Origin: Flavobacteriales bacterium
Lineage (GTDB): Bacteria; Bacteroidota; Bacteroidia; Flavobacteriales_D; Crocinitomicaceae
DNA: 64,000 nucleotides
NCBI GenBank assembly: GCA_013373595.1
Contig: JABXHO010000050.1
Coordinates: forward strand, 1-64,000
Direction: 5' to 3'
The notes under the pieces are model-generated. The model searched no databases. It was not told the origin of the DNA and saw only the letters and a list, made by a program, of their open reading frames with translations. This document shows, in pieces, positions 8,555 through 17,857 of this stretch (the first letter of the stretch is position 1; each line of letters opens with the position of its first letter). A program made the translations under genes and the position numbers.

Positions 8555-9634
8555 ATGAATGATTTACTCCAAAAATTAGAAGCCATTCACTTCCGCTTTA
8601 TCGAAGTAGGAAAGTTGATTGTGGATCCAGATATTATCGCGGACATGAAGCGCTATGTCAAATTGAACAAGGAGTACAAGGATCTGGAGGAAATCGATAA
8701 GATGTACAAAAGCTACAAGGATCTATTGGATAACCTCGAGAGTTCAAAAGAACTGCTAGCGGAGGAAACGGACCCTGAAATGCGCGAAATGGCAAAGATG
8801 GAAATCGATGAACTGGAAACGGCTCGACCAGAAATGGAAGAAACGATCAAGTTTATGTTGATTCCTAAAGATCCAGAAGATGAGAAAAGCGCCATCATGG
8901 AATTGCGTGCAGGAACTGGAGGAGACGAAGCGTGTATTTTTGTGGCCGATTGTTTCAGAATGTACACCATGTTCTTCAAGGAGCAAGGATGGTCGTATGA
9001 AGTCGTAAACACGAACGAAGGTGGAACGGCAGGATACAAAGAAATTACATTGAATATTGATGCTCCTGCAGCATATGGAGTCTTGAAGTTCGAATCGGGA
9101 GTACACCGTGTACAACGTGTGCCTGAAACAGAATCACAAGGTCGTGTCCACACTTCTGCCATTACGGTGGCTGTGTTGCCAGAAGCGGAAGAAGTCGATT
9201 TTGAGTTGAACATGTCAGATGTTCGTCGTGATACTTATCGCGCATCAGGAGCGGGTGGACAGCACGTCAACAAGACAGAGTCTGCCATTCGTTTGACACA
9301 CATTCCAACGGGAGTTGTCGCTGAATGTCAAGATGGTCGTTCACAGCACAAAAACCTTGAGAAAGCGATTTCAATGTTGCGCTCAAGATTGTACCAAATT
9401 GAATTGGACAAGCTCCAAAATGAACGTGCCGAACACAGAAAATCGTTGGTTTCAACAGGAGATCGCTCGGCGAAAATCAGAACCTACAACTATCCGCAAG
9501 GACGTGTAACGGATCACCGTATCAATAAAACGCTCTATAAATTAGATGCTTTTATGAATGGTGATATCATGGAAATGATCGATGCGCTGAAAATGGCCGA
9601 AAATGCCGAAAAATTGAAGAACGAGCAAATATGA
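8555..9634 (+). CDS. prfA: Peptide chain release factor 1
   Basis: 359 residues, the usual length for RF1. The release-catalysing GGQ is at residues 234-236 in [13 protein letters not shown]. The stop-codon-reading PxT tripeptide is PET at about residues 190-192 ([16 protein letters not shown]), which separates RF1 (UAA/UAG) from RF2 (SPF). The N-terminal helical domain and the C-terminal [12 protein letters not shown] segment are intact. It sits 2 bases after purM and overlaps pyrF by 4 bases, so all three are probably translated from one message. Linking termination to nucleotide synthesis genes is a matter of gene order here rather than of function. Confidence 0.96.
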   Translation: MNDLLQKLEAIHFRFIEVGKLIVDPDIIADMKRYVKLNKEYKDLEEIDKMYKSYKDLLDNLESSKELLAEETDPEMREMAKMEIDELETARPEMEETIKFMLIPKDPEDEKSAIMELRAGTGGDEACIFVADCFRMYTMFFKEQGWSYEVVNTNEGGTAGYKEITLNIDAPAAYGVLKFESGVHRVQRVPETESQGRVHTSAITVAVLPEAEEVDFELNMSDVRRDTYRASGAGGQHVNKTESAIRLTHIPTGVVAECQDGRSQHKNLEKAISMLRSRLYQIELDKLQNERAEHRKSLVSTGDRSAKIRTYNYPQGRVTDHRINKTLYKLDAFMNGDIMEMIDALKMAENAEKLKNEQI

Positions 9635-10449
9635 CACGAGCAGAACTGATTGAACAGATTCGATTGAAACGTTCCTTCCTCTGCGTGGGACTTGATACAG
9701 ATTTGGATAAAATTCCACCGCATTTGTTGGAGACGGAAGATCCACTTTTTGAATTCAATAAGGCAATTATCGACGCAACAAAAGATTATTGCGTGGCCTA
9801 CAAACCGAATGTCGCATTCTACGAATGTCACGGACCCAAAGGATGGGAATCGCTTCAAAAAACATTGGATTACATTCCAGATAACATCTTTACCATTGCC
9901 GATGCAAAGCGTGGCGATATCGGAAATACCTCAAATTATTACGCGAAAACTTTCTTCGATTACCTCGATGCAGACTCCGTAACGATTGCGCCATACATGG
10001 GATCGGACAGCGTAACACCGTTCTTCGAATATCCAGGAAAATGGGTAATTCTTTTGGCTTTAACGTCTAATAAAGGAGCGCTAGATTTCCAGTTTATCGG
10101 GGACATCAACAACGTTGAGTTGTACAAGAAAGTACTCACGAAGTCGCAAGAGTGGGGAACCGATGAAAACTTGATGTATGTGGTTGGAGCAACGCGCGCT
10201 GAAGGAATTGGTGAGGTGAGAAAACTCGTTCCGAATCACTTTTTCTTAGTACCAGGCGTTGGTGCACAAGGCGGATCACTCGAAGATGTAGCGAACTACG
10301 GTTGGAACGAGGATTGTGGCCTTTTGGTGAACTCTTCACGTGGAATTATTTACGCGTCGAAGGAACAAGATTTTGCTGAGAAATCGGCAGAGGCTGCCAA
10401 AGCCATTCAGCAACAAATGGCAACTATTCTCGAAGAGAAGAATTTCTAA
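9631..10449 (+). CDS. pyrF: Orotidine 5'-phosphate decarboxylase (group 2)
   Basis: 272 residues; PyrF turns OMP into UMP, the last step of UMP synthesis. The catalytic Asp-Lys-Asp set lies in [10 protein letters not shown] (residues 91-100, Lys93 and Asp96), and the phosphate-binding end is VPGVGAQGG. The length and the early KPNVAFYE segment place it in the longer group 2 family rather than the E. coli type. Its ATG overlaps the prfA stop (ATGA), so it is translationally coupled. A weak hairpin (GTTTCC / GGAAAC, 10468-10490) follows and may end the operon. Confidence 0.94.
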   Translation: MTRAELIEQIRLKRSFLCVGLDTDLDKIPPHLLETEDPLFEFNKAIIDATKDYCVAYKPNVAFYECHGPKGWESLQKTLDYIPDNIFTIADAKRGDIGNTSNYYAKTFFDYLDADSVTIAPYMGSDSVTPFFEYPGKWVILLALTSNKGALDFQFIGDINNVELYKKVLTKSQEWGTDENLMYVVGATRAEGIGEVRKLVPNHFFLVPGVGAQGGSLEDVANYGWNEDCGLLVNSSRGIIYASKEQDFAEKSAEAAKAIQQQMATILEEKNF

Positions 10450-10957
10450 AGAGTATCTTTTTTAGGCGTTTCCGGAGCTATCGGGAAACTTTGTGCTTAT
10501 TTTGCTCGCAGGCGGATGGTATTTCCCCATGTAGATTTTTGTTTTGAACCTGTTAGTCAAAGCACTTTTCGATTAATGCTGAAAAATTCGAGAGCCTACT
10601 TCTATCGAGCAAGCTGTTACAATGCATATCTGGTACGGGATTGGAGTGAATTGCCGATTCAATAACAATACAAGAACACATGGAACGCATTCAGTATAGG
10701 TGAAAATCGTGTATAGTGGAAGTTTGGTTGTAGATTCATCGAACAAGTTGAGAAGCAAAGCGATGAATAGGAGTTGACGATGCGCGAAAAATTGTTAATC
10801 TTTTGTTAAGGTAAATTTTCCTTCGAGATAGTCTATTTTCCTTATGCACGCCTAGAATTCAAGGGCGTATAAATAATTCATTCGAAAAAATGACGCATCG
10901 CAACTTCTTTTCCTTGCTCAGTTTGAGTTTCAGGCGCTTTATTGAGTAAATAATTTC
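10450..10957. other. Long intergenic region
   Basis: About 500 bases without a credible gene. It holds a weak hairpin after pyrF (10468-10490) and a short inverted repeat ACGCC / GGCGT near 10846-10868. Several T- and A-rich stretches come just before the exporter promoter. No RNA family was recognised. Short frames on either strand lack signal peptides or domain features and look random. Confidence 0.5.
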
Positions 10958-10987
10958 TTTGTCCCCGAATATATTATAGTACCTTTG
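10958..10987 (+). promoter_or_regulatory. Bacteroidota sigma-A promoter of the RND exporter gene
   Basis: TTTG at 10958-10961 and TACCTTTG at 10980-10987, spaced by 18 bases, match both boxes of the primary sigma promoter of this phylum. The predicted transcript starts near 10993, about 25 bases before the ATG at 11018. The promoter overlaps an in-frame TTG at 10985, so that TTG cannot be the start codon. Confidence 0.82.
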
Positions 10988-11017
10988 TGCATTCGAATTA
11001 ACGGAAACCAGGTATTT

Positions 11018-13681
11018 ATGTGGCAATTTGTTGCTAATTTAATTTTGCGGAATCGGTTGATAATCATTGGGTTATTGACGCTTCTAACTGTGTTTTTAGG
11101 CTACAACGCGATCACGGGATTAAAACTCGATAATCGCTACGGAGTTCTCCTTCCAAAATCGGCTCAAGCAAGTATCGACTACCAACGCTTTCAAGAGATG
11201 TTTGGTGAGGAAGGCGGTGTTCTCGTCGTTGGAATCCAGACAGATTCGCTTTATACAGAAGATCGTTTCCGAAAATGGAAAGAGTTAGGTGATTCAATTC
11301 TTAAGTTAGAAGGAGTAGAGTCGGTTGTGTCAGAAGCCAATCTATTCAGCGTTTTCAATAACCAGGAGAAACGAAAATTCGAAGCAAAACGTGTCTTTTC
11401 AGACGTAACATACAAGGAAAAATCCATTGATTCCATTCAAAGAGAGATTCGCGAGAATCCGATGTACAAAGACTTGCTCTTTAACGACAAGAATGCATCC
11501 TTGATGATGGTGGAAATTGATGGGAAATTCCTTCTCGATCAAAAGAAAGCCAACGTTGTGCTCGATATTGAAAATTTAGCGTCGCAATACAATGACGTTT
11601 TCGGTCAAGCACGCTTCGCAGGATTGCCGCATTTACGTGTGATTATCGGGAAACGAGTGGTGAAAGAAATGTACGTCTTTGTCGGTTTACTGATATTGGT
11701 TACATCATTACTTCTTTTCCTCTTTTTCCGATCATTGAAGGTAGTTTTCATCTGTAACCTAGTGGTTGTGGTTGCGGTAATCTGGTCCATTGGATTAATT
11801 GGGGCGCTCAGCTTCGATTTAACCATCATCATGGCGTTGATTCCTCCGCTTATGATCGTGATTGGAATCCCAAACTGTATATTCCTGATAACGAAATACC
11901 ATCAAGAGGTCAAGGAACACGGAAACAAAGTGAAGGCACTCACGCGTGTAATTCGCAAAATCGGAACGGCAACATTCCTTACCAACCTTACAACATCTCT
12001 CGGGTTCTTAACCTTTGTAACAACAAACTCTCCGAAACTCATCGAGTTCGGTATTAGTGCATCGTTGAACATCATTTTGGTGTTTGTGCTGTCAATTTGT
12101 ATTCTGCCAATCGTATTGTCTTTCTCTAAGAAACCTAAGCAGAAACATTTGATGCACCTCGACCGCCGTTTGGCTGTTGGGTTACTCAATAATCTTGTTC
12201 ACATCGCAGGGAATCATCGTAAATGGGTCTACATCGTTACCATTGGGGTAGTGGTGTTCAGTATCATTGGGATGATGCGCATCGAGGCAACAGGAAATTT
12301 GACGGGTGATTTACCTCCAGGTGATCAAATCCTGAAAGACGTTGAATTCATTCAAGATAATTTCGGAGGTTCTATTCCATTCGAAATCATGATCGATTAC
12401 AAGGAAAACAGCCGCTTGCAAAAGAAGCACACACTGCTTTCCATTGATAGTATTCAACGACGTTATTCGAAAGATACCTTGTTCACACGCTTTGTTTCGA
12501 TTGTGGATGTGCTCAAAGGTGCGAACATGGCCTATCATAACAATGATGTTGACCAGTTTACACTCGTTACCAGCAAACGAAAGCTTCGAACACTTAAAAA
12601 CTACATCGATAGTTCACTTGTAACGAACTCAAATGGGGCTGGAATGGCTTTGAATGAGTTCATGGATACAACCAATCACGTGCTTAGAATTCGTTCCCAA
12701 ATGATGGATATCGGATCTTACGAAGTCAGTGACATTGTAGACTCGATGGAGGTGCAAATGGATGGTATTCTCAATCCGGATAAACAACAAATTGAGAAAT
12801 ATTACCGCCTTGCAACGAAGAAAAAGGACAATAAATACTATGATTCCATTGTGTTCGAATACCCTTCGGTATTTAATGCACTTACAAAGATTGTTTCCGA
12901 TGGTGACGATGAGAAAGTAGCGGAATTCGATATGGATCCAGACCTTATCAAAGAAGAATTTGGAAAGAAAGGATTTAAAGATGATTTGCGCGAAGCTATC
13001 GACAACGAATACTACGATGTTACCATTACAGGAGTGTCGAAGGTAGCATCTGAAGGAACGAAATACTTGGTGTTTAACTTGATGACGAGTTTGATCTTTG
13101 CGATCATCGCCATTGCAGTATTGATGTCCATCTTATTCCGCTCTTGGAGAATGGTGCTCGTTTCTTTAGTGCCGAACTTTATCCCGTTGTTGTTTACAGC
13201 AGGAATTATGGGATGGTTTGGAATTCCATTGAAGCCATCAACACTTCTTGTATTTAGTATTGCCTTCGGAATCTCTGTAGATGATACCATTCACTACCTT
13301 GCAAAGTACCGTCTTGAGTTAAAGTCGAAACAATGGGACTTGAAAGAGTGTGTCATGATGGCCATTCGCGAAGCAGGATTGGGAATGTTCTACACGTCCA
13401 TTGTACTCTTCTGTGGATTCTCGATGTTCAGTTTCTCTCAATTCGGAGGAACACAAGCTCTAGGTTTACTCGTTTCGTTGACCTTGTTGATTGCCATGAT
13501 TACCAACTTGGTGTTATTACCTAGTTTGTTACTTTCACTAGAGCACAGGTTAACCACAAAATCGTTCGAAGAACCATACTTCGATGCTTACAACGAAGAA
13601 AGCGATATCGACTGGGAAGATGTGGATGTTCTTCCGAATCCACACGATGGACCCAACGCAGAAAAATCAACTGAAAGCTAG
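11018..13681 (+). CDS. RND-superfamily (MMPL/SSD type) transporter
   Basis: 887 residues from the ATG at 11018. The layout is the two-fold RND plan. One TM helix at about residues 12-32 is followed by a periplasmic domain with DNRYGVLLPKSAQA, then a block of five to six TM helices (about 215-370). A second periplasmic domain (about 415-690) is followed by a second TM block (about 695-860) with the FSIAFGISVDDTIHYLAKYR motif of the sterol-sensing/MMPL group. The family exports lipids, hopanoids or other hydrophobic molecules using the proton gradient. No membrane-fusion protein gene is next to it, as is usual for this single-component type. The substrate cannot be read from the sequence. The tail after residue 865 is acidic and cytosolic. 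Confidence 0.85.
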   Translation: MWQFVANLILRNRLIIIGLLTLLTVFLGYNAITGLKLDNRYGVLLPKSAQASIDYQRFQEMFGEEGGVLVVGIQTDSLYTEDRFRKWKELGDSILKLEGVESVVSEANLFSVFNNQEKRKFEAKRVFSDVTYKEKSIDSIQREIRENPMYKDLLFNDKNASLMMVEIDGKFLLDQKKANVVLDIENLASQYNDVFGQARFAGLPHLRVIIGKRVVKEMYVFVGLLILVTSLLLFLFFRSLKVVFICNLVVVVAVIWSIGLIGALSFDLTIIMALIPPLMIVIGIPNCIFLITKYHQEVKEHGNKVKALTRVIRKIGTATFLTNLTTSLGFLTFVTTNSPKLIEFGISASLNIILVFVLSICILPIVLSFSKKPKQKHLMHLDRRLAVGLLNNLVHIAGNHRKWVYIVTIGVVVFSIIGMMRIEATGNLTGDLPPGDQILKDVEFIQDNFGGSIPFEIMIDYKENSRLQKKHTLLSIDSIQRRYSKDTLFTRFVSIVDVLKGANMAYHNNDVDQFTLVTSKRKLRTLKNYIDSSLVTNSNGAGMALNEFMDTTNHVLRIRSQMMDIGSYEVSDIVDSMEVQMDGILNPDKQQIEKYYRLATKKKDNKYYDSIVFEYPSVFNALTKIVSDGDDEKVAEFDMDPDLIKEEFGKKGFKDDLREAIDNEYYDVTITGVSKVASEGTKYLVFNLMTSLIFAIIAIAVLMSILFRSWRMVLVSLVPNFIPLLFTAGIMGWFGIPLKPSTLLVFSIAFGISVDDTIHYLAKYRLELKSKQWDLKECVMMAIREAGLGMFYTSIVLFCGFSMFSFSQFGGTQALGLLVSLTLLIAMITNLVLLPSLLLSLEHRLTTKSFEEPYFDAYNEESDIDWEDVDVLPNPHDGPNAEKSTES

Positions 13682-13702
13682 TCGCAGAGAGTTCTGTTGA
13701 AA

Positions 13703-13734
13703 GTTGCTCGACTAGTTGGTTTTGAATATCTTTA
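13703..13734 (+). promoter_or_regulatory. Possible promoter of rmlA
   Basis: GTTG at 13703-13706 and TATCTTTA at 13727-13734, spaced by 20 bases, are a one-mismatch version of each box of the Bacteroidota consensus. The start codon follows at 13754. Confidence 0.4.
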
Positions 13735-13753
13735 GCGCAAACGAATTTTCATT

Positions 13754-14614
13754 ATGAAAGGAATTATTCTGGCCGGTGGATCTGGAACACGTTTGCATCC
13801 GCTAACGCTTGCTGTGAGTAAACAACTCATGCCTATTTACGATAAACCAATGATTTACTATCCGCTTTCTGTTTTGATGGCGGCAGGAATCAAAGATATA
13901 TTGATCATTTCAACTCCACACGATCTCCCCAACTTTCAAAAACTCTTAGGTGACGGAAAAGAATTGGGGTGTAATTTCGAGTACGCTGAACAGGTAATTC
14001 CCAATGGACTGGCGCAAGCATTTGTAATCGGTGAAGAATTTATTGGAGACGACAAGGTAGCGCTCATTCTGGGAGATAATATCTTCTACGGAGCAGGTAT
14101 GGGTAATTTACTCAAAGAAAATGCAGATCCCGAGGGAGGTGTTGTTTATGCTTACCATGTGAGTGATCCAGAACGATACGGTGTGGTGGAGTTTGATGAT
14201 GAGATGAACGCTATTTCCATCGAGGAAAAACCAGAAACACCTAAGTCTAATTTTGCAGTTCCAGGATTGTATTTCTACGATAATTCAGTTGTTGAAATTG
14301 CGAAAAATCTTGAGCCTTCAGCTCGTGGCGAGTATGAAATCACCGATGTAAATGCGGAGTACTTGCGTAGAGGTCAGTTGAAGGTGGCTGTGATGAATCG
14401 TGGAACAGCTTGGTTGGATACAGGAACATTCCCTTCGTTGATGCAAGCTGGACAATTTGTTCAGGTGATTGAGGAACGACAAGGACTCAAAATTGGTTGC
14501 ATCGAAGAAGTGGCATACCGCAATGGATTTATCACTGCAGAGCAATTGGAAGCGTTAGCAAAACCGCTGCTAAAAAGTGGTTATGGCGATTATTTGATGA
14601 GCATTCTTTCGTAA
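13754..14614 (+). CDS. rmlA: Glucose-1-phosphate thymidylyltransferase
   Basis: 286 residues; makes dTDP-glucose from dTTP and glucose-1-phosphate, the entry to dTDP-rhamnose and related cell-surface sugars. The nucleotide-binding loop [11 protein letters not shown] is at residues 8-18, followed by [17 protein letters not shown] and the catalytic/metal site LGDNIFYG near residue 110. It belongs to the short RmlA form (about 290 residues) with Mg-binding Asp residues conserved. No other rml genes are adjacent; the next gene is an isoprenoid synthase whose ATG shares one base with the rmlA stop (TAATG). Confidence 0.93.
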   Translation: MKGIILAGGSGTRLHPLTLAVSKQLMPIYDKPMIYYPLSVLMAAGIKDILIISTPHDLPNFQKLLGDGKELGCNFEYAEQVIPNGLAQAFVIGEEFIGDDKVALILGDNIFYGAGMGNLLKENADPEGGVVYAYHVSDPERYGVVEFDDEMNAISIEEKPETPKSNFAVPGLYFYDNSVVEIAKNLEPSARGEYEITDVNAEYLRRGQLKVAVMNRGTAWLDTGTFPSLMQAGQFVQVIEERQGLKIGCIEEVAYRNGFITAEQLEALAKPLLKSGYGDYLMSILS

Positions 14615-15579
14615 TGGATATAAAAAAATACACGGCGCTCATCGATGGAGAGTTGAGCCAAATTGGTTTCCCTGATTCCCCGAATCAATTATACGATCCC
14701 CTTCGCTATTTTTTGCAGATAGGAGGGAAGCGCATTCGCCCCATGTTGACCTTGTTAGGAGCTGAACTTTTTGGTGGAACCTACGAAAAGGCAATGTCGC
14801 AGGCATTGAGTATAGAAGTGTTCCATAACTTCACCTTGATTCATGACGATATCATGGATGAAGCGCCGTTGAGAAGAAATTTCCAAACAATTCACGAAAA
14901 GTGGAACCGAGATGTCGCTATTTTATCAGGAGATGTCCTGATGATCAAAGCATACCAATTACTCGGGCAAATTGAGGGGAAACTGCTTCCTGATGCCTTT
15001 GCTTTGTTTAACAAAACAGCAATTGAAGTGTGTGAAGGTCAGCAAATGGACATGGATTTCGAACAACGCTCTGATGTTACCATTGACGAATACATTGAAA
15101 TGATCCGCCTGAAAACTTCTGTTTTGTTAGGGTGTGCCCTAGAAATGGGAGCAATTGTTGCGGAAGCCTCTTCGAATGATCGTGCATTGATTTATGACTT
15201 CGGTCAACACATTGGGATTGCCTTCCAAATTCAAGACGATATCCTCGATTTGTATGCGAACCCAGATAAGTTTGGGAAGCAAGTCGGAGGAGATGTTATC
15301 GCCAACAAAAAAACAATGTTGCATTTGACAGCCGTTCAGAATGCTACAAAAGAACAATTGGAAGTTCTTAAGCAATTGCAGAACGAGGACAATGTTGAAC
15401 TAAAGGTAGATCGAACTCGACGACTTTTTGATCAACTAGACATCCGTTCGCTATGTGAAGCGCGCATGCAAGAACATTACGATATCGCGATGCAATCTCT
15501 TGCAAAAATCGAAGTAGAAGAAGCACAAAAAGCAAAACTCATCGGCTTGGCTAATTTCTTAATGAATCGAGAGGTTTAG
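14614..15579 (+). CDS. Polyprenyl (long-chain trans-isoprenyl) diphosphate synthase
   Basis: 321 residues from the ATG at 14614, which overlaps the rmlA stop. Hallmarks are GGKRIRP at residues 37-43, the first Asp-rich motif DDIMD at 78-82 and the second DDILD at 208-212, each binding Mg-diphosphate, plus KTSVLLGCALEMGA. The enzyme condenses IPP onto an allylic primer. The sequence does not say whether the product is geranylgeranyl-, hexaprenyl- or octaprenyl-diphosphate; in this phylum such genes feed menaquinone side chains or carotenoids. An in-frame upstream extension into rmlA is rejected because it adds residues the family lacks. Confidence 0.9.
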   Translation: MDIKKYTALIDGELSQIGFPDSPNQLYDPLRYFLQIGGKRIRPMLTLLGAELFGGTYEKAMSQALSIEVFHNFTLIHDDIMDEAPLRRNFQTIHEKWNRDVAILSGDVLMIKAYQLLGQIEGKLLPDAFALFNKTAIEVCEGQQMDMDFEQRSDVTIDEYIEMIRLKTSVLLGCALEMGAIVAEASSNDRALIYDFGQHIGIAFQIQDDILDLYANPDKFGKQVGGDVIANKKTMLHLTAVQNATKEQLEVLKQLQNEDNVELKVDRTRRLFDQLDIRSLCEARMQEHYDIAMQSLAKIEVEEAQKAKLIGLANFLMNREV

Positions 15580-15589
15580 GAAATAAAAA

Positions 15590-15619
15590 TGGGGTGAAGA
15601 CATTGCATCAACCACCCCA
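15590..15619. terminator. Hairpin between convergent genes
   Basis: TGGGGTG and CACCCCA pair as a 7-bp stem with a 16-base loop, 10 bases after the isoprenoid synthase stop and 19 bases beyond the 3' end of the convergent peroxiredoxin gene. There is no T-run on the plus side and only an interrupted A-run on the other, so it is a modest terminator candidate. Confidence 0.45.
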
Positions 15620-15638
15620 CCTCAACTATATTAGAGCC

Positions 15639-16355
15639 TTATCTTTTTTGTAGGATTTTATCCAATACTTCGTCTTTATCGAGCTTTTTGGTGCAGAAGA
15701 ACCAATCTTTACAATCGAGGTCTTCATCTTCCATTCGGTCTTTTGCGGTACCACAAGAACCTGCAGGTCCAATAATGACGTCATCTCCCGGTTGCCAATC
15801 TGCTGGAGTAGCAATATCGAATTCATCGGCCGCCTGCAACGCGATAATCACACGGTACAACTCGTCAAAATTTCTTCCCAAACTGAGTGGGTAGTAAATA
15901 ATTGATCGAATAATTCCTTTTGGGTCGATGAAGAATACGGCACGAACGGCTTTCGTTGTATCTTCATTCGGTTGAATCATTCCATACTTTTTCGCAACAT
16001 CCATGGTGATGTCTTCGATTAATGGGAATTTGACATCAACGTCTTTCATTCCTTTGTATTCAATCTTTTCCTTAATCGTTCTCAACCACGCAATATGACT
16101 GTACAAACCATCGATGGATAATCCAACCAACTTACAGTTGGCATTCGCAAACTTATCTTCCATCGTAGCGAAAGTCATGAACTCTGATGTACACACAGGT
16201 GTAAAATCTGCTGGGTGACTAAAAAGAATAACCCACTCGCCTTCATAATCCGCTGGAAAGTTGATTTCTCCTTGCGTTGTAACGGCTGTAAATTCGGGTG
16301 CTGTATCGCCTATACGTGGCATGCTAAACACTTCTTGTTCTATATTTTCTTCCAT
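15639..16355 (-). CDS. Peroxiredoxin, Prx6/1-Cys-like subfamily
   Basis: 238 residues (227 if the second Met at residue 12 starts the protein). The peroxidatic cysteine is Cys55 in FTPVCTSE, followed by the conserved EFMTFATMEDKFA. The Prx6-type C-terminal domain contains IRSIIYYPLSLGRNFDELYRVI and LQAADEFDIATPADWQPGD. Three further cysteines lie near the end (GSCGTAK, DLDCKDWFFC), so a resolving cysteine is possible and strict 1-Cys chemistry cannot be assumed. It reduces H2O2 and organic peroxides in the cytosol. Upstream is a palindrome shared with the sulfide:quinone oxidoreductase gene, which suggests redox or oxygen control. Confidence 0.88.
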   Translation of the reverse strand: MEENIEQEVFSMPRIGDTAPEFTAVTTQGEINFPADYEGEWVILFSHPADFTPVCTSEFMTFATMEDKFANANCKLVGLSIDGLYSHIAWLRTIKEKIEYKGMKDVDVKFPLIEDITMDVAKKYGMIQPNEDTTKAVRAVFFIDPKGIIRSIIYYPLSLGRNFDELYRVIIALQAADEFDIATPADWQPGDDVIIGPAGSCGTAKDRMEDEDLDCKDWFFCTKKLDKDEVLDKILQKR

Positions 16356-16383
16356 TGTTATTGATTTTAATTATTGTCTTCTC

Positions 16384-16391
16384 CGAAGGTA
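16384..16391 (-). promoter_or_regulatory. -7-like box of the peroxiredoxin gene
   Basis: On the minus strand this reads TACCTTCG, one mismatch from TAnnTTTG, 28 bases before the ATG. The palindrome at 16414-16427 begins 22 bases further upstream; its centre is then near -41, the place for a class II activator. No TTTG -33 box is seen, which fits an activator-dependent promoter. Confidence 0.45.
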
Positions 16392-16413
16392 ACTCAATCA
16401 TATGCGCGGGGCA

Positions 16414-16427
16414 GTAACACTTGTTAC
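16414..16427. promoter_or_regulatory. Crp/Fnr-like palindrome upstream of peroxiredoxin
   Basis: GTAACACTTGTTAC: perfect 6-bp arms GTAACA/TGTTAC around two bases. The same arms, spacing and GCA flank occur at 46240-46253 upstream of the sulfide:quinone oxidoreductase gene, in the same orientation and at nearly the same distance from the start codon. The 6-2-6 layout resembles Crp/Fnr-family operators; no regulator of that family is encoded in the window. Confidence 0.65.
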
Positions 16428-16522
16428 AGGAGTCGAGAAAAGTGAAAATTCATGAAAATCATGTGCCCGACCGCAATTTTTTCAAATCAAAGGCCACTAA
16501 ATAGTATCTTGAAAGCAACAAC

Positions 16523-17104
16523 GTGATATTGACGGAACAAGAATTCATACGATGTGCACAACGCAACAAGGATGAGGCATTCGCTTATCTCACAGATGCC
16601 TATGCGCAAAAGGTGTATGGAAGTTGTTTGCAAATGCTCCGAAATACAGAAGATGCGGAGGATTTGGTGCAAGAAGTGTTTACCTCGATCTATCTCTCGC
16701 TGGATTCATTTGGAGGCAAGTCAAAACTGTCGACATGGATTTACGCTGTAACGCAGAATAAAGCCAAGGAATTTCTTCGTAATAAGAACCGATTGAAACG
16801 AAAAGGGTCGTTGACGGTTTTGGACGAATATTCGGAAGGTTTTAGTGGTGCGACCATCAATTTCAATCATCCTGGAGTGCAACTAGAGGATAAGGAAAAG
16901 GCACAGGTGTTATTTCGTGCAATTGATTCACTAGCAGAAAATCAAGCGGAGGCATTTCGTTTAGCGAAGATTGAGGGATATAGCTACGCGGAGATTGCTG
17001 AGATGATGGAGTTAAGTGTATCATCAATAGAATCACTTTTGTTCCGTGCAAATAAACGTTTACGGATCATTTTGGGAGATTTCTACAATAAAAGTAGATC
17101 GTGA
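16523..17104 (+). CDS. ECF sigma factor of the copper/redox operon (CnrH-like position)
   Basis: 193 residues, starting at GTG 16523. Region 2 is CLQMLRNTEDAEDLVQEVF then STWIYAVTQNKAKEFLRNKNR (about residues 35-95). Region 4 is SLAENQAEAFRLAKIEGYSYAEIAEMMELS with the VSSIESLLFRANKRLR helix (about 130-185). It heads a run of five coupled genes: a one-TM protein, a membrane-anchored helical Spy/CnrX-like protein, an MbnP-like protein and a di-haem MbnH-like enzyme. The sigma/one-TM/periplasmic-sensor order matches the logic of the CnrYXH metal-resistance regulator, so I infer metal-responsive control of the downstream genes. Confidence 0.9.
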   Translation: MILTEQEFIRCAQRNKDEAFAYLTDAYAQKVYGSCLQMLRNTEDAEDLVQEVFTSIYLSLDSFGGKSKLSTWIYAVTQNKAKEFLRNKNRLKRKGSLTVLDEYSEGFSGATINFNHPGVQLEDKEKAQVLFRAIDSLAENQAEAFRLAKIEGYSYAEIAEMMELSVSSIESLLFRANKRLRIILGDFYNKSRS

Positions 17105-17144
17105 GCGCAAGATTTTGAATAAAAGAACAACAAAAGAACTAGAT

Positions 17145-17423
17145 ATGAAGGAAGAACAACAATGGATTGAGGACATCGTTTCGGTTTCGGAGAGAATCAA
17201 AACTCCTGAAATTCCAATGGATGTGCTTCAACGGATTAAACAGATTCCATCGAGAGCTAAATCAACGGTGGATTTGGTACCAAAACGAACAATTTGGTTG
17301 GTGGCGGCAAGTATTGCTGCGCTTGTTGCAATTAATATTTATGCTTCGCGCACTACGCAAACAACCAACGAATCAAGTAATTCATTTGGAGAAACTTATT
17401 TCTCTCATTTAAAACAATTGTAA
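17145..17423 (+). CDS. Small one-TM protein, probable anti-sigma factor
   Basis: 92 residues from the ATG at 17145. About 48 cytosolic residues (QQWIEDIVSVSERIKTPEIP...LQRIKQIPSRAKSTVD) precede a single TM helix at about residues 50-66 (IWLVAASIAALVAINIYA). A periplasmic tail of some 25 polar residues follows. This size and layout is that of CnrY-type anti-sigma proteins, although primary-sequence similarity to CnrY cannot be judged here. It lies 40 bases after the sigma gene and its stop overlaps the next gene's ATG (TAATG). Confidence 0.65.
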   Translation: MKEEQQWIEDIVSVSERIKTPEIPMDVLQRIKQIPSRAKSTVDLVPKRTIWLVAASIAALVAINIYASRTTQTTNESSNSFGETYFSHLKQL

Positions 17424-17857
17424 TGGAACGCAAGAGATTGTACAAACTTATCATCGCTGTACTGGTAATTCTCAATATTGGGTTAGTGGCCTTTATGTTT
17501 TTATCCAAACCTCCGCATCCTGGTCCACCACCCCATGAAGGGATTCTGGCGCGTGAGCTAGGGATTGAAGGGCAGTATGTAGCGAAGATTGATGTCTTGG
17601 AAAAAGAGCATCATCGAGAGAAGCAAGCCTTGATGAAAAAAGACCGCGAATTACATGAAACGCTGTTTTCGAAGATCGGAACGGATGAAGATGTTACTTC
17701 GCTCCAAGCGGAAATTGAAAAGAATCATGCACAGATCGAAAAAATAACCTATGATTTCTTTAATGAGGTAGCGATGTACTGCACAAAGGAACAGCGCGCT
17801 GAACTCAAGGAAACGATCTATCATGCGTTTCATCAAATGAGAGGACCAAGAAGGTGA
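17423..17857 (+). CDS. Membrane-anchored periplasmic metal-sensor-like protein (Spy/CpxP/CnrX type)
   Basis: 144 residues: an N-terminal TM anchor (about 9-27), a Pro/His-rich linker (SKPPHPGPPPHEG), then an all-helical hairpin domain. Candidate metal ligands are His63, His64, His78, His102, Cys120, His134, His137 and Met139, the last three lying in YHAFHQM at the end. The Spy/CpxP/ZraP/CnrX superfamily consists of such helical hairpins that bind Ni, Co, Zn or Cu, or act as chaperones. Being placed after sigma and anti-sigma genes, this one most resembles CnrX in layout. Its GTGA end overlaps the start of the MbnP-like gene. Confidence 0.7.
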   Translation: MERKRLYKLIIAVLVILNIGLVAFMFLSKPPHPGPPPHEGILARELGIEGQYVAKIDVLEKEHHREKQALMKKDRELHETLFSKIGTDEDVTSLQAEIEKNHAQIEKITYDFFNEVAMYCTKEQRAELKETIYHAFHQMRGPRR